Below are positions 52,851 to 62,180 of a DNA stretch of 64,000 nucleotides, in pieces (within the stretch, counting starts at the first letter, position 1; every line of letters begins with the position of its first letter). The DNA comes from Austwickia sp. (GTDB taxonomy: Bacteria; Actinomycetota; Actinomycetes; Actinomycetales; Dermatophilaceae), in contig JADJTI010000001.1 of NCBI GenBank assembly GCA_016711265.1, positions 124,001 to 188,000 of the forward strand, in the 5' to 3' direction. The notes beneath the pieces are model-generated. The model was not told where the DNA came from and searched no databases. It was given only the letters and a program-made list of their open reading frames with translations. Both the position numbers and the translations under genes were made by a program.

Positions 52851-54128
52851 TCAGGGCCCCTGCTCGTCCACTCTGCGCCAGGTGTCCTTGCTGAGTCCGA
52901 GGCGGGTCATCACCGGCAACTCGCTGCGCAGGGCCTCCTCGTGGCGGACCCTCGCCCGGGTCTTCGCCCGCCGCTCGACGTCCAGTGCGGTGAGCACTCC
53001 CTCGACCGCGCCCAGGATGGACCCGCGCAACAACCAGGTCTGAGTGTCGTCCCCCACATCGACCATCAACAGCTCGGTCACCATCGCCCGGGTCTCGCGC
53101 AGGACCTCCAGGGTCTCCGCGGTGGCGTCGATGGCGGCGGTTTCACGCAGCCCGGCCTCGGCCTCGACCAGGGCGCCGAAGGCGCGGACCGCGTCCGAGA
53201 TGTCCAGGATCACCACGGCGAAGGCGTGCCGCAGTTCTACCTGGCGGGGGTCGTCGTCAGCGGTGTCGGGGGCCTCCATCCGGATGGCCATGAGGAGCTG
53301 GCGGATCGCCAAGAGCGCCTGGTCGAGGCTGGCCAGACCGGTCCGCAGGATGGGTGCCGGATTGGCCGCCAGGGTGGACTGGAGCACCCGCGGGTTGAAC
53401 ATCCGGCTCTCATCCGCTTCCTGGACGGCTTCCTCCGCCTTGCTGACCAGCGGCAACGTGGCGTGGATGTCGGCCAGCCAGCTGCTCACCTGGGCGCGGG
53501 TCAGCTGCTGGCTCAGCTCGACGCCCACCCGGCGCAAGGCGTCCGCCGTGGCGTCGGCGACGGCGCGGACGGCGGTGCCGGCGTCGCCGATCGGGAGCCG
53601 CGCGGGGATCATCACGGTGAACAGGACACCGACCGCCGCGCCGATGAGCGTGTTCAGCAAGCGGATCCCAGCGGCGGTGTCCGCCTGGGCGGCTCCGAGG
53701 ATCAACATGGCGCTGATCGGCACCTCGAGGAGGTTGTCCCCCAGCCGCAACAGGTGGGCCACCAGGAGTCCGAGGGCGATGACCGCGCCCAGACTCCACC
53801 AGGTCAGACCGAACCAGGAGCTGACGCCGACCGCCAGGGCCACCCCGAACAGGACGGCGGCGATGCGGTCCAAGCCGGTGTGCAGGGTGCGGTACGCCGT
53901 CGTACGCACCACCAGCAGGGCTGTCAGCGGGCCCGTCAGATCCGTCGAGCCCGGCTCGACCAGGCGGACCAAGAGGTAGGCGATGATGACTGCGGCGCTC
54001 AACCGGATGATTCGGGTGACTTCCTCCCGCAGGACCTCCCGCAGCCGTCGTACCGAGAGCCACCTGAACCGCGAGCTGAACAGCCGCCGGTGCCACGGAC
54101 GCCATGGTTTCCGTCCTGGCCCCGGCAT
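52851..54128 (-). CDS. FUSC/aromatic acid exporter family membrane protein
   Basis: 425 residues. N-terminal basic region, then about six membrane helices (~40-175; IIRLSAAVIIAYLLVRLVEP, GPLTALLVVRTTAYRTLHTG, the latter a family signature), then a long cytoplasmic helical domain. Members export aromatic acids or small toxic compounds; substrate unknown. The ATG at 54128 is preceded by CATAAT at 54140-54135 with 6 bases between, so it is probably leaderless; a GTG at 54146 is the alternative. Divergent from the DUF445 gene, starts 32 bases apart. Confidence 0.82.
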   Translation of the reverse strand: MPGPGRKPWRPWHRRLFSSRFRWLSVRRLREVLREEVTRIIRLSAAVIIAYLLVRLVEPGSTDLTGPLTALLVVRTTAYRTLHTGLDRIAAVLFGVALAVGVSSWFGLTWWSLGAVIALGLLVAHLLRLGDNLLEVPISAMLILGAAQADTAAGIRLLNTLIGAAVGVLFTVMIPARLPIGDAGTAVRAVADATADALRRVGVELSQQLTRAQVSSWLADIHATLPLVSKAEEAVQEADESRMFNPRVLQSTLAANPAPILRTGLASLDQALLAIRQLLMAIRMEAPDTADDDPRQVELRHAFAVVILDISDAVRAFGALVEAEAGLRETAAIDATAETLEVLRETRAMVTELLMVDVGDDTQTWLLRGSILGAVEGVLTALDVERRAKTRARVRHEEALRSELPVMTRLGLSKDTWRRVDEQGP

Positions 54129-54134
54129 GCCCCC

Positions 54135-54140
54135 ATTATG
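54135..54140 (-). promoter_or_regulatory. -10 box CATAAT for leaderless FUSC gene
   Basis: Minus strand CATAAT, 6 bases, then ATG at 54128. The opposite gene's ribosome-binding site lies 10 bases away. Confidence 0.5.
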
Positions 54141-54160
54141 TCCCACGAGGAGGACTTCCC

Positions 54161-55411
54161 ATGACGACGATGGCCCTGACCGCCGCCGACGAGGGACGTC
54201 GGCGGGGGCTGCTGAGGATGCGCATCGTCGCCGGTTCGCTCCTGGTGGTCGCCGCCGTTGTGTACCTGCTGACCCTGCACCGCGACGGGGCCTGGGGGTA
54301 TGTCAACGCGATGGCCGAGGCGGGCATGGTGGGGGGCCTGGCTGACTGGTTCGCGGTGACCGCGCTCTTCCGGCATCCGCTGGGGATCCCGATCCCGCAC
54401 ACCGCGCTGGTGCCCAAGAAGAAGGACATCTTCGCCACCAGCCTGGAGGACTTCGTCACCGGTCACTTCCTGACCGGCGAGGCCGCCCGGCAGCGCTATC
54501 TCGACGCGGACACAATCGCCCGGATCGGGGCGTGGCTGGAACAGCCCGAGAACGCCGCCAAGCTCACCGCCGAGGTGTCCAAGGCCGGCAAGCGCACGCT
54601 CGGCCGGCTGGAGGACTCCGACATGCGCTACCTGGTCGAGCACTCGCTGTTGCCCCGGCTGGCCACGGAGCGCTTCAGCCCGATGGCGGGGGCCATGCTG
54701 CAGGAGGTCGTGGCTGACGGAATCCACCGCCACCTCGTCGACATCGTGGTCATCGAGGCGCACGACTGGCTGCTGGACAACCCCGAGCAGTTCATCGGCA
54801 TCGTCGGGGAGAAGGTCCCCGCATGGGCTCCGCATTGGCTGGGGGACCTGGTCACCGACCGGTTGCACATCGAGGCCCTGCGCTGGGTCCGGGCGGTCCG
54901 CGACGACCAGGACCATCGGGTTCGTCAGGCCTTGGACGACCTGCTGCGGGACCTCGCGGTGAACCTCCAGGAGGACCCGCAGACCATGGCGCGCACCGAG
55001 GCGCTCAAGGAACGGCTGCTCAGCCACCCGCAGACCGCCGGCACCGCGCTCCTGCTGTGGGGGATCGCCAAGGACGCCCTCGTCCGTGCCCTCGATGAGC
55101 CCCAGGGCCTGCTGCGCGAGCGGCTGCAGAGCGAGCTCGAGCAGTTGGGGCGGCGGATGCAGCACGATGAGGCGCTGCGGTCCGTGGTCAACGAACGCGT
55201 CGGTGACGCGCTGTCCTACCTGGTCGACACCTACGCCGGGGAGCTCGCCCCGGTCATCTCCCAGGTCATCAACCGGTGGGACGGCAAGGAGGCGGCTGAG
55301 CAGATCGAGTTGTACGTCGGTCGCGACCTGCAGTTCATCCGGATCAACGGCACGGTCGTGGGAGCCCTGGCGGGGTTGATCATTCACGCTCTGTCCCAGC
55401 TGGCGAGCTGA
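54161..55411 (+). CDS. DUF445 family membrane-associated protein
   Basis: 416 residues. N-terminal membrane helix (RIVAGSLLVVAAVVYLLTL), the family signature GMVGGLADWFAVTALFRHPLGI (~60), PHTALVPKKKDIFATSLEDF, then a long helical domain and a C-terminal hydrophobic helix (NGTVVGALAGLIIHALSQL). Function unknown. GAGGAGG precedes the ATG at 54161; the frame is open upstream in the FUSC gene only. Confidence 0.85.
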   Translation: MTTMALTAADEGRRRGLLRMRIVAGSLLVVAAVVYLLTLHRDGAWGYVNAMAEAGMVGGLADWFAVTALFRHPLGIPIPHTALVPKKKDIFATSLEDFVTGHFLTGEAARQRYLDADTIARIGAWLEQPENAAKLTAEVSKAGKRTLGRLEDSDMRYLVEHSLLPRLATERFSPMAGAMLQEVVADGIHRHLVDIVVIEAHDWLLDNPEQFIGIVGEKVPAWAPHWLGDLVTDRLHIEALRWVRAVRDDQDHRVRQALDDLLRDLAVNLQEDPQTMARTEALKERLLSHPQTAGTALLLWGIAKDALVRALDEPQGLLRERLQSELEQLGRRMQHDEALRSVVNERVGDALSYLVDTYAGELAPVISQVINRWDGKEAAEQIELYVGRDLQFIRINGTVVGALAGLIIHALSQLAS

Positions 55412-55693
55412 GCCTCGGGTCGGCGGCGGCGTCCCGACGTACCGTCCGGCCTGCTGGTTCCCGCGGGCAGGCTTGTTACCTGCGGGTATGCCCCTTGTGC
55501 TGAATCTGAGCACGTCGGGGGCCACGTGATGTACCCCGCTCTCCGCGGCCCTTGACCTGGCCCTACCATCGGTCGTGTTCACCTGGTTGGTACGCCGGAA
55601 CTGGGCACGGGGGGTCGACGATGGTCCCCGCACCCCGCCCGGCGCGCCGTCCGCCCAAGCTCAGAAGCCACTCGACGCAGATTGGGAACGCCG
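55412..55693. other. 282-base intergenic region before the peptide transporter
   Basis: A weak stem-loop (GCAGG/CCTGC near 55470-55490) may end the DUF445 transcript, and TTGACC at 55551-55556 is a possible -35. No gene seen. Confidence 0.35.
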
Positions 55694-57223
55694 ATGCGTA
55701 GGTCCACCTCGTCCGTCCTCGCGGGCACCGTCACGGTCGCGATCTCCCTGGCGCTGGCGGCCTGTTCGGCCGGCTCGGGGTCGACGCCGAGTTCGGCGTC
55801 CTCAGGCGCCTCGGGGGCCGGCGCTCAGGGGCTGGCCGTCGGGCTGGTGCTCGAACCGACGAGCCTCGACTTCACCAAGGCAGACGGTGCAGCCATCTCC
55901 CAGGCGATGCTGACCAACGTCTACGAAGGCCTGGTCAAGACCGACCAGCAGGGCAAGATCGTGCCCGCCCTGGCCACCTCCTGGGAAGTCTCACCGGACC
56001 GAACGACGTACACCTTCGAGCTGACCGATTCGGCGAAGTTCACCAACGGGCAACCGTTCACGGCCGACGATGCGGTCTTCTCGATCAACCGGGTCAAGAC
56101 CGAGTGGACCCCGTCGGTGGCCAAGGCGATGCAGGTGGTGGCCTCGGCCAAGGCGCTATCGCCGACCCGGCTGGAAGTGAAGCTGAGCAAGCCCAGCAAC
56201 GACTGGTTGTACCGGATGACCACGCGGATCGGGGCGATGTTCAGCAGGACCGGGGTCGCCAACCTGGCCACGACCCCGGTGGGCACGGGCCCGTACACGC
56301 TCAAGGAGTGGAAGCGCGGCGACTCGCTCACGCTGACCCGCAACGAGAACTACTGGGGCGCCAAGCCGTACTTCCAGAACGTCACCCTCAAGTACATCAA
56401 GGACGCGAACGCCCTGAACAACGCCCTGCTGTCCGGGACGATCAACGTCATCGGCGTGGTCACCGCCCCCGAGGCGCTCGGGCAGTTCAGCGGCAACGAG
56501 AAGTACCAGGTGATCGAGGGGACCACCAACGGCGAGGTCGTGTTGTCGATGAACAACGCCCGGGCGCCGTTCAACAACCCGCTGGTGCGCCAGGCCGCGC
56601 GGCACGCGATCGATCACGCCGCCCTGGTCAAGACCTGTTGGGGCGGCAAAGGCACGCTGATCGGCTCGATGGTTCCCCCGACGGACCCGTGGTATGAGGA
56701 CTTGACCGGCGTCGCGCCGTACGACGTGGCCAAGGCCAAGGCGCTGCTGTCGCAGGCCAAGCTGCCCAACCCGGCGGTTCGGCTCCGGGTCCCGGTGGTG
56801 CCGTATGCCACCAGCTGCGGTCAGGTCGTCAAGAGCCAGCTGGAAGGCGCCGGATTCACGGTGACGATGGATCAGCTGGAGTTCCCGACCTGGCTGTCCG
56901 ACGTCTTCAAGAACGGCGACTACGAGATGTCGATCGTGGCCCACGTCGAGGGTCGTGACCTGCGCAACGTGTTCGGCAACCCGGACTACTACATCCACTA
57001 CACGAACCCGGCGCTACAGGCCGTGCTGGCGGCGGCGGACAGCGGCCCGGAGGACCAACAGGTCGCCAAGATGCGCGAGGCGGCCCGTTTGATCAGCCAG
57101 GATGCAGCCTCGGACTGGCTGTTCCTGCTCCCGAACCTGATGGTGGCGGAGAAGAACATCACCGGTCTGCCGACGAACGCGGTCACCGATGCGCTCGACC
57201 TGACTCGGATCGGGCGGTCCTGA
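55694..57223 (+). CDS. Peptide ABC transporter substrate-binding lipoprotein (family 5)
   Basis: 509 residues. Signal peptide with lipobox (SLALAACS, Cys ~24) followed by a Ser/Gly linker. SBP family 5 marks: LEPTSLDFTKADGAAI, NVYEGLVKTDQQGKIVPALA, TSWEVSPDRTTYTFEL, GTGPYTLKEWKRGDS and NENYWG. Binds oligopeptides, dipeptides or similar in the extracytoplasmic space. Start at ATG 55694. First gene of a five-gene set that ends with an aminopeptidase. Confidence 0.93.
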   Translation: MRRSTSSVLAGTVTVAISLALAACSAGSGSTPSSASSGASGAGAQGLAVGLVLEPTSLDFTKADGAAISQAMLTNVYEGLVKTDQQGKIVPALATSWEVSPDRTTYTFELTDSAKFTNGQPFTADDAVFSINRVKTEWTPSVAKAMQVVASAKALSPTRLEVKLSKPSNDWLYRMTTRIGAMFSRTGVANLATTPVGTGPYTLKEWKRGDSLTLTRNENYWGAKPYFQNVTLKYIKDANALNNALLSGTINVIGVVTAPEALGQFSGNEKYQVIEGTTNGEVVLSMNNARAPFNNPLVRQAARHAIDHAALVKTCWGGKGTLIGSMVPPTDPWYEDLTGVAPYDVAKAKALLSQAKLPNPAVRLRVPVVPYATSCGQVVKSQLEGAGFTVTMDQLEFPTWLSDVFKNGDYEMSIVAHVEGRDLRNVFGNPDYYIHYTNPALQAVLAAADSGPEDQQVAKMREAARLISQDAASDWLFLLPNLMVAEKNITGLPTNAVTDALDLTRIGRS

Positions 57224-57237
57224 TCCGCGTTTACGCC

Positions 57238-57243
57238 TAGGCT
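57238..57243 (+). promoter_or_regulatory. Possible internal promoter (-10 TAGGCT)
   Basis: TAGGCT lies 15 bases after the binding-protein gene and 35 before the permease gene. It could give separate transcription of the membrane genes. Confidence 0.3.
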
Positions 57244-57278
57244 GAAAGCTCATCCGACCGGGTGGCGAAGGGGCCATC

Positions 57279-58229
57279 GTGCTGTTGTCGATCCTGCGAC
57301 GCCTGCTGGTTCTGTGTGCTTCGCTGGCGGTCAGCACGGTGCTGGTGTTCGCGTTCATGCAGGTGTTGCCCGGTGACCCCGCGCGGGTCGCGTTGGGGGT
57401 CGGCGCCTCGGATGAGGCGGTGGCGGCGCTGCGGCACGAGTACGGCCTGGACCGGCCGTTGCCGGCGCAGTACCTGAGTTGGGTCGGCGGACTGCTGCGC
57501 GGTGACCTGGGGACGTCGTACGTCACCAGCGTCCCGATCGGGCCGCAGATCGCCGACCGGCTGCTGGTCACGTTGTGGTTGGCCGGGGCGGGGATGAGCA
57601 TCGCCATCCTGCTGGCGTTGCCGTTGGGCACGCTGAGCGCGGTGCAGCACCGGTCGCCCGTGGGGTTGGCGGTGTCCGCGGTCTCCCAGATCGGCGTGGC
57701 CGTCCCCGCCTTCCTCGCGGGCATCATGCTGATCACGGTGTTCGCGGTGCAGCTGCGGTGGTTCCCGGCCAACGGCTGGACGCCCCCGTCGGCCGACCCC
57801 GGCCGCTTCCTGCGCCAACTCACCCTGCCGGCGCTGTCGCTGGGGCTGGTCCAGGGGGCGGTGTTGACCCGGTATGTCCGCAGCTCGGTGCTGGAGGTGT
57901 TGCGGGAGGACTACCTGCGGACGGCCCGGAGCAAAGGCCTGCGCCCGTGGTCGGCGCTGATGCGGCACGGGCTGCGGAACGCGGCGGTGCCGGTGGTGAC
58001 GGTGCTGGGGCTGCAGTTGGCGGCGCTGCTGATCGGGGCGGTGGTGATCGAGCGGGTCTTCGTGATCCCCGGGCTGGGCAGCCTGTTGCTGGACGCGGTC
58101 GCCGTACGGGACCTGCTGGTCGTGCAGGACGTGGTGATGCTGCTGGTGCTGGCGGTGCTGCTGATCACGTTCGTGGTGGATGTCGTGTACGTCGCGGTGG
58201 ACCCGCGGCTGCGACTTCGGGTCAGGTGA
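57279..58229 (+). CDS. Peptide ABC transporter permease, DppB type
   Basis: 316 residues with six membrane helices. N-terminal VFAFMQVLPGDPARVALG and LDRPLPAQYLSWVGGLLRGDLGTSY are typical of DppB/GsiC; the EAA loop is VLREDYLRTARSKGLRPWSA. GTG at 57279 with GAAGGGG upstream. Overlaps the next gene by four bases. Confidence 0.93.
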   Translation: MLLSILRRLLVLCASLAVSTVLVFAFMQVLPGDPARVALGVGASDEAVAALRHEYGLDRPLPAQYLSWVGGLLRGDLGTSYVTSVPIGPQIADRLLVTLWLAGAGMSIAILLALPLGTLSAVQHRSPVGLAVSAVSQIGVAVPAFLAGIMLITVFAVQLRWFPANGWTPPSADPGRFLRQLTLPALSLGLVQGAVLTRYVRSSVLEVLREDYLRTARSKGLRPWSALMRHGLRNAAVPVVTVLGLQLAALLIGAVVIERVFVIPGLGSLLLDAVAVRDLLVVQDVVMLLVLAVLLITFVVDVVYVAVDPRLRLRVR

Positions 58230-59176
58230 GCGGGATGGCGCGAGGACACGAGCGGAGCGGGACGACCGCGCGGAAGACGTCCGGGTTGTCGGCGGCCATC
58301 CCGGCAGCGGCCCACGTACCCAGTCCGCTGACCCGGCCGGGGCACCGGTTCAGCGCGCGTTCCCGGGCGTCGCTGCTGCTCGGGGCGATGTTCGTCGCGC
58401 TGGTGGTGCTGGTCGGGCTGATCTCGTTCGGGTGGACGCCGTACGACCCGCTGGCCATGAACGCGGCGCAGGCGCTGGCGACCCCGTCGTGGGAGCACTG
58501 GCTGGGCACCGACAAGTTCGGGCGGGATGTCGCCAGCCAGCTGATGGTCGGTGCGCGGATGACCCTGTTTGTCGGGGTCGTGGCGGTGGGAGTGGCCGCG
58601 GCCATCGGCGTTCCGGTCGGACTGATGGCCGCCATGACGCGGCGGCGCTGGCTGGATCAGGTGCTGATGCGCTTCAACGATCTGGTGTTAGCGTTTCCGG
58701 CGCTGTTGTTGGCGATCATGTTTAGCGCGGTGTTCGGGGCCAGTACGGCGATGGCGATGCTGGCGATCGGGTTGGCGACGGTCCCGGCGTTCGCGCGGGT
58801 GGTGCGCGCCGGGGCGTTGCAGGTGATGAGCACCGATTATGTGTTGGCGGCGCGGGCGGCCGGGCGAGGCCCGGTCGCGATCGCGGTGCGGCATGTGTTG
58901 CCCAACGTGGCCAGCCTGGTGATCGTCCAGGCGTCGGTGTGCTTCGCGATCGCGGTGTTGGCCGAGGCAGCGCTCTCCTTCCTCGGCTTCGGTACGCCGC
59001 CGCCGGTGCCTTCGTGGGGACGGATGCTCAACGAGAATCAGACGCTGCTGTTCAGCGGGGGGCTGCGGTTGTCGGTGTTCCCCGGCACGGCCATCGCGGT
59101 CGCCGTCCTCGGGTTCAACCTGCTCGGTGACGGGCTGCGCGATCTGTTAGACCCTCGGTTGGAGGAGCGTTCGTGA
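58226..59176 (+). CDS. Peptide ABC transporter permease, DppC type
   Basis: 316 residues, six helices. WEHWLGTDKFGRDVASQLM near residue 90 is the DppC signature; the EAA loop is TDYVLAARAAGRGPVAIAVR; SFLGFGTPPPVPSWGRML near the end. GTG at 58226 overlaps the previous stop (GTGA); an ATG lies three codons on. Overlaps the ATPase gene by four bases. Confidence 0.93.
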   Translation: MSGMARGHERSGTTARKTSGLSAAIPAAAHVPSPLTRPGHRFSARSRASLLLGAMFVALVVLVGLISFGWTPYDPLAMNAAQALATPSWEHWLGTDKFGRDVASQLMVGARMTLFVGVVAVGVAAAIGVPVGLMAAMTRRRWLDQVLMRFNDLVLAFPALLLAIMFSAVFGASTAMAMLAIGLATVPAFARVVRAGALQVMSTDYVLAARAAGRGPVAIAVRHVLPNVASLVIVQASVCFAIAVLAEAALSFLGFGTPPPVPSWGRMLNENQTLLFSGGLRLSVFPGTAIAVAVLGFNLLGDGLRDLLDPRLEERS

Positions 59177-60933
59177 GCCCCGATCTGCCGGGCGAGGCCG
59201 ACCTGCCGGGCGAGGCCGTGCTGTCGGTCTCCGGGTTGTCGGTGACGGTGGGGGACCGCGCGCTGGTCAGCGGCGTGGACCTGCAGGTGGCTCGTGGTGA
59301 GCGGGTGGGGCTGATCGGGGAGTCCGGGTCCGGCAAGACTCTGACGGCGTTGGCGGTGATGGGGTTGCTGCCCGAGAACCTGCAGGCCCGCGGCTCGGTG
59401 CGGCTGGCCGGGGCGGACCGGGATCTGGTGGGGGCCGGGGAACGGGCGCTGTCGCGGCTGCGCGGTTCGGCGATGGCCATGGTGTTCCAGGAGCCGATGA
59501 CGGCGCTGAACCCGACGATGCGGGTCGGGGACCAGGTGGCTGAGGTGATGCTCATCCACGGCACCCGACCGGACCGGCGGACTGCCCGCGCGGCCGCGCG
59601 GGAGCTGCTGGCCGACGTACGGCTGCCTGATCCGGAGCAGGCGTTGCGCGCCTACCCCCATCAGCTGTCCGGCGGGCAACGCCAGCGGGTGGTGCTGGCG
59701 ATGGCGCTGGCCAACGACCCGGCGCTGCTGATCTGTGACGAACCGACGACCGCGCTGGACGTGACCGTGCAGGCCAACGTCCTCGACCTGATCGTGTCCG
59801 GGGTGGCGGCGCGGGACGCAGGGCTGCTGTTCATCACCCACGACCTGGCGGTGGTGGCGACGGTGTGCGAGAAGGTCGCGGTCATGGTCGACGGGCGGGT
59901 GGTCGAGAGCGGGCCGGTACAGCAGGTGTTCACGGCGCCGACGCACGAGTACACCCGGCAGCTCTTGGCGGCCTCCGACCTGTCGGTGGTCGATGACCGG
60001 GGCCGGTTGCGGTCGCACCGCGCCGACGCGGCCACGCGGGTGCGCACCCAGGATGCGGGGGCCGACCGGTCTGTCGCGCGGGAGCGTGTCGACCTGCCGG
60101 CGATCGAGGTGGACCAGGTCAGCCGGGTGTACCGGCGGGCTCGGACGTCGCTGCTGGCGCCGTCCCCAGCCGTGCACGCGTTGTCGGGGGTGAGCCTGCG
60201 GGTGGCCCACGGCGAGAAGGTGGGCATCGTGGGGGAGTCCGGCTGCGGCAAATCCACGTTGCTGCGGATCATCGCGGGGCTGGACCAGCCCACCTCGGGG
60301 ACGGTCCGGGTGGAGGGGCAGATCGTCAGCGGCCTGCCCGAACGGCGCCTGGGGTTCTTGCGGGACCGGCTGCAGCTGGTGTTCCAGGACCCGATGGGGT
60401 CGCTGGACCCGCGGATGCGGGTCGCCGACAGCGTCGCGGAACCCCTGGTCGCGCAGCGCAAACCGGCCGGTCCCGGCCGGGTTGCCGAACTGTTGGAGGC
60501 CGTCGGCATCGACCCGGCCAGCGGGCATCGGTTCCCGCATCAGTTCTCCGGGGGGCAACGGCAACGGATCTCGATCGCGCGCGCGTTGGCGCCGGGGCCG
60601 GGCCTACTGCTCGCCGACGAACCGGTCAGCGCCCTGGACGTCTCGGTCCGGGCGCAGGTGCTCAATCTGATCACCGACCTGGTCGACGACCTCGGTCTGA
60701 CCCTGGTCTTCGTGTCGCACGACCTGTCGGTGGTGCGGCACGTGTGTCACCGTGTGGTCGTGATGAAAGCTGGAGAGATCGTCGAGGAGGGTCCGACGGC
60801 CCAGGTGTACGGCGAGCCGCGGGAACCGTACACGCGCCGGCTGGTGCAGTCGGTCCCGACCATCCAGCGGGCGCTGGCCGGGGTGACGGCGGCCGACTTG
60901 GCGGCGGCGCGCAAGGAGGAGCACCCGGCATGA
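59173..60933 (+). CDS. Dual-ATPase subunit of the peptide ABC transporter (DppD-DppF fusion)
   Basis: 586 residues with two complete nucleotide-binding domains. First: Walker A GESGSGKT (~52), signature LSGGQRQRV (~165), Walker B LLICDEPTTALD. Second: Walker A GESGCGKST (~354), signature FSGGQRQRIS (~458), Walker B LLLADEPVSALD. Both have the C-terminal oligopeptide-type extension (first: PTHEYTRQLLAA; second: EPYTRRLVQSVP). Starts on GTG inside the dppC stop and ends over the start of the peptidase. Confidence 0.95.
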   Translation: MSPDLPGEADLPGEAVLSVSGLSVTVGDRALVSGVDLQVARGERVGLIGESGSGKTLTALAVMGLLPENLQARGSVRLAGADRDLVGAGERALSRLRGSAMAMVFQEPMTALNPTMRVGDQVAEVMLIHGTRPDRRTARAAARELLADVRLPDPEQALRAYPHQLSGGQRQRVVLAMALANDPALLICDEPTTALDVTVQANVLDLIVSGVAARDAGLLFITHDLAVVATVCEKVAVMVDGRVVESGPVQQVFTAPTHEYTRQLLAASDLSVVDDRGRLRSHRADAATRVRTQDAGADRSVARERVDLPAIEVDQVSRVYRRARTSLLAPSPAVHALSGVSLRVAHGEKVGIVGESGCGKSTLLRIIAGLDQPTSGTVRVEGQIVSGLPERRLGFLRDRLQLVFQDPMGSLDPRMRVADSVAEPLVAQRKPAGPGRVAELLEAVGIDPASGHRFPHQFSGGQRQRISIARALAPGPGLLLADEPVSALDVSVRAQVLNLITDLVDDLGLTLVFVSHDLSVVRHVCHRVVVMKAGEIVEEGPTAQVYGEPREPYTRRLVQSVPTIQRALAGVTAADLAAARKEEHPA

Positions 60934-62030
60934 CCTTCGCCGCCACCCGCCCTGATGAGGCGGTCCCCGGGCCGACGAACAGCCTGCACGACGTCGCCGG
61001 CCTGCGGGTAGGGCACGACACTCGGCGGGAGGATGGCTGGCTGACCGGGACCACCGTGGTGCTGGCCGGGACGGGCGGGTCCGTCGGAGGTGTGGACGTC
61101 CGTGGCGGCGGGCCGGGCACGCGGGAGACGGACCTGTTGGACCCCCGCAATGTCGTGGAACGGGTTCATGCCGTGGTGATGTCCGGGGGTAGCGCGTTCG
61201 GGCTCGCGGCTGCGGACGGCGTGATGGAGGCCCTGTACGCCGACGGCGTCGGGTTCCCGATGGGTGGCCCGGGCGAGGTGGTCCCGATCGTGCCGAGCGC
61301 GGTGATCTACGACCTGGGTCGCGGCGGGGTGTTCGCGAACCGTCCGGACGCATCCTTCGGGATGCGGGCGTACCGGGCTGCCTCGGCAGCGGACGTGTCC
61401 GTTGCCCCCGAGATGGGCGTGGTCGGCGCGGGCACGGGGGCGGTCGCCGGCGGGTTCAAAGGTGGGGTGGGTTCGGCGAGCGTGGTGCTGCCGGGGGGTA
61501 CGACGGTGGCCGCGCTGGTCGTGGTCAACCCGCTGGGCGCTGTGCTGGACCCGGCGACCGGTGAGCTGCTGGCCGGCCGCTACCTGCTGCCGGCCGACCT
61601 GCCGGCGGGGATTCGGGCGCTGCGGACGCCGCAGGAACTGGAGTTGGGGCTGTCTCGGGAGGCGGCGGCTCGGATGGCGTGGCCGCTGCCGTTGCGACCG
61701 GCGCTGGCCACGACGATCGCCGTGGTCGCCACGGACGCCACCTTGACCAAGGCGCAGTGCCAGAAGCTGGCCGGGGTTGCGCACGATGGGATGGCGAGGG
61801 CAATCCGCCCGGTGCACACGATGTTCGACGGCGACACGGTGTTTGCGCTGTCGACGACGGCCGGGCCGGCGCCCGATCCGTGGGCCTTCCACGCGCTGCT
61901 GGAGGCCGGCGGGGACGTGATGACCCGGGCGATCGGGCGGGCCGTGCTGGTCGCGCAGACGGTGACGACGCCGGCGGGCAGTTGGCGCGGCTACCTGGAC
62001 GTGTTCTGGACCGCCGGGGTCCGCGGCTGA
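60930..62030 (+). CDS. P1 (S58/DmpA) family aminopeptidase
   Basis: 366 residues. The Ntn-type fold cleaves itself before the nucleophile Ser in FKGGVGSASVVLPGG (~183). Other conserved parts: NSLHDVAGLRVGHD at the N terminus, VVMSGGSAFGLAAADGVM and YDLGRGG. Members release N-terminal amino acids or D-amino acids and beta-peptides. The ATG overlaps the ATPase stop (ATGA), so import and cleavage of the peptide are co-expressed. Confidence 0.9.
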   Translation: MTFAATRPDEAVPGPTNSLHDVAGLRVGHDTRREDGWLTGTTVVLAGTGGSVGGVDVRGGGPGTRETDLLDPRNVVERVHAVVMSGGSAFGLAAADGVMEALYADGVGFPMGGPGEVVPIVPSAVIYDLGRGGVFANRPDASFGMRAYRAASAADVSVAPEMGVVGAGTGAVAGGFKGGVGSASVVLPGGTTVAALVVVNPLGAVLDPATGELLAGRYLLPADLPAGIRALRTPQELELGLSREAAARMAWPLPLRPALATTIAVVATDATLTKAQCQKLAGVAHDGMARAIRPVHTMFDGDTVFALSTTAGPAPDPWAFHALLEAGGDVMTRAIGRAVLVAQTVTTPAGSWRGYLDVFWTAGVRG

Positions 62031-62078
62031 GGGACTGCTCGCGGCGGCCCACGTGGCCCAGCCTTTGCGGAGCCACCT

Positions 62079-62180
62079 GGTGCAGGTTAGCCGGACCGGG
62101 TGCGTGCTGCAGGGTGCCCCAGGTCCGGCTAACCCGCACCAGGTCCGGCTAACCCGCACCAGGTCCGGCTAACCCGCTCC
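62079..62180. repeat. Dispersed stem-loop repeat, copy B, with three tandem 20-bp right arms
   Basis: Left arm GGTGCAGGTTAGCCGGACC (62079-62097), core GTGCTGCAGGG, then AGGTCCGGCTAACCCGCACC three times (62121, 62141; the third at 62161 has one change). Left and right arms are reverse complements. The third unit encodes the last codons and the stop of the MarR gene. Sits behind the P1 peptidase and may end its transcript. Confidence 0.85.
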
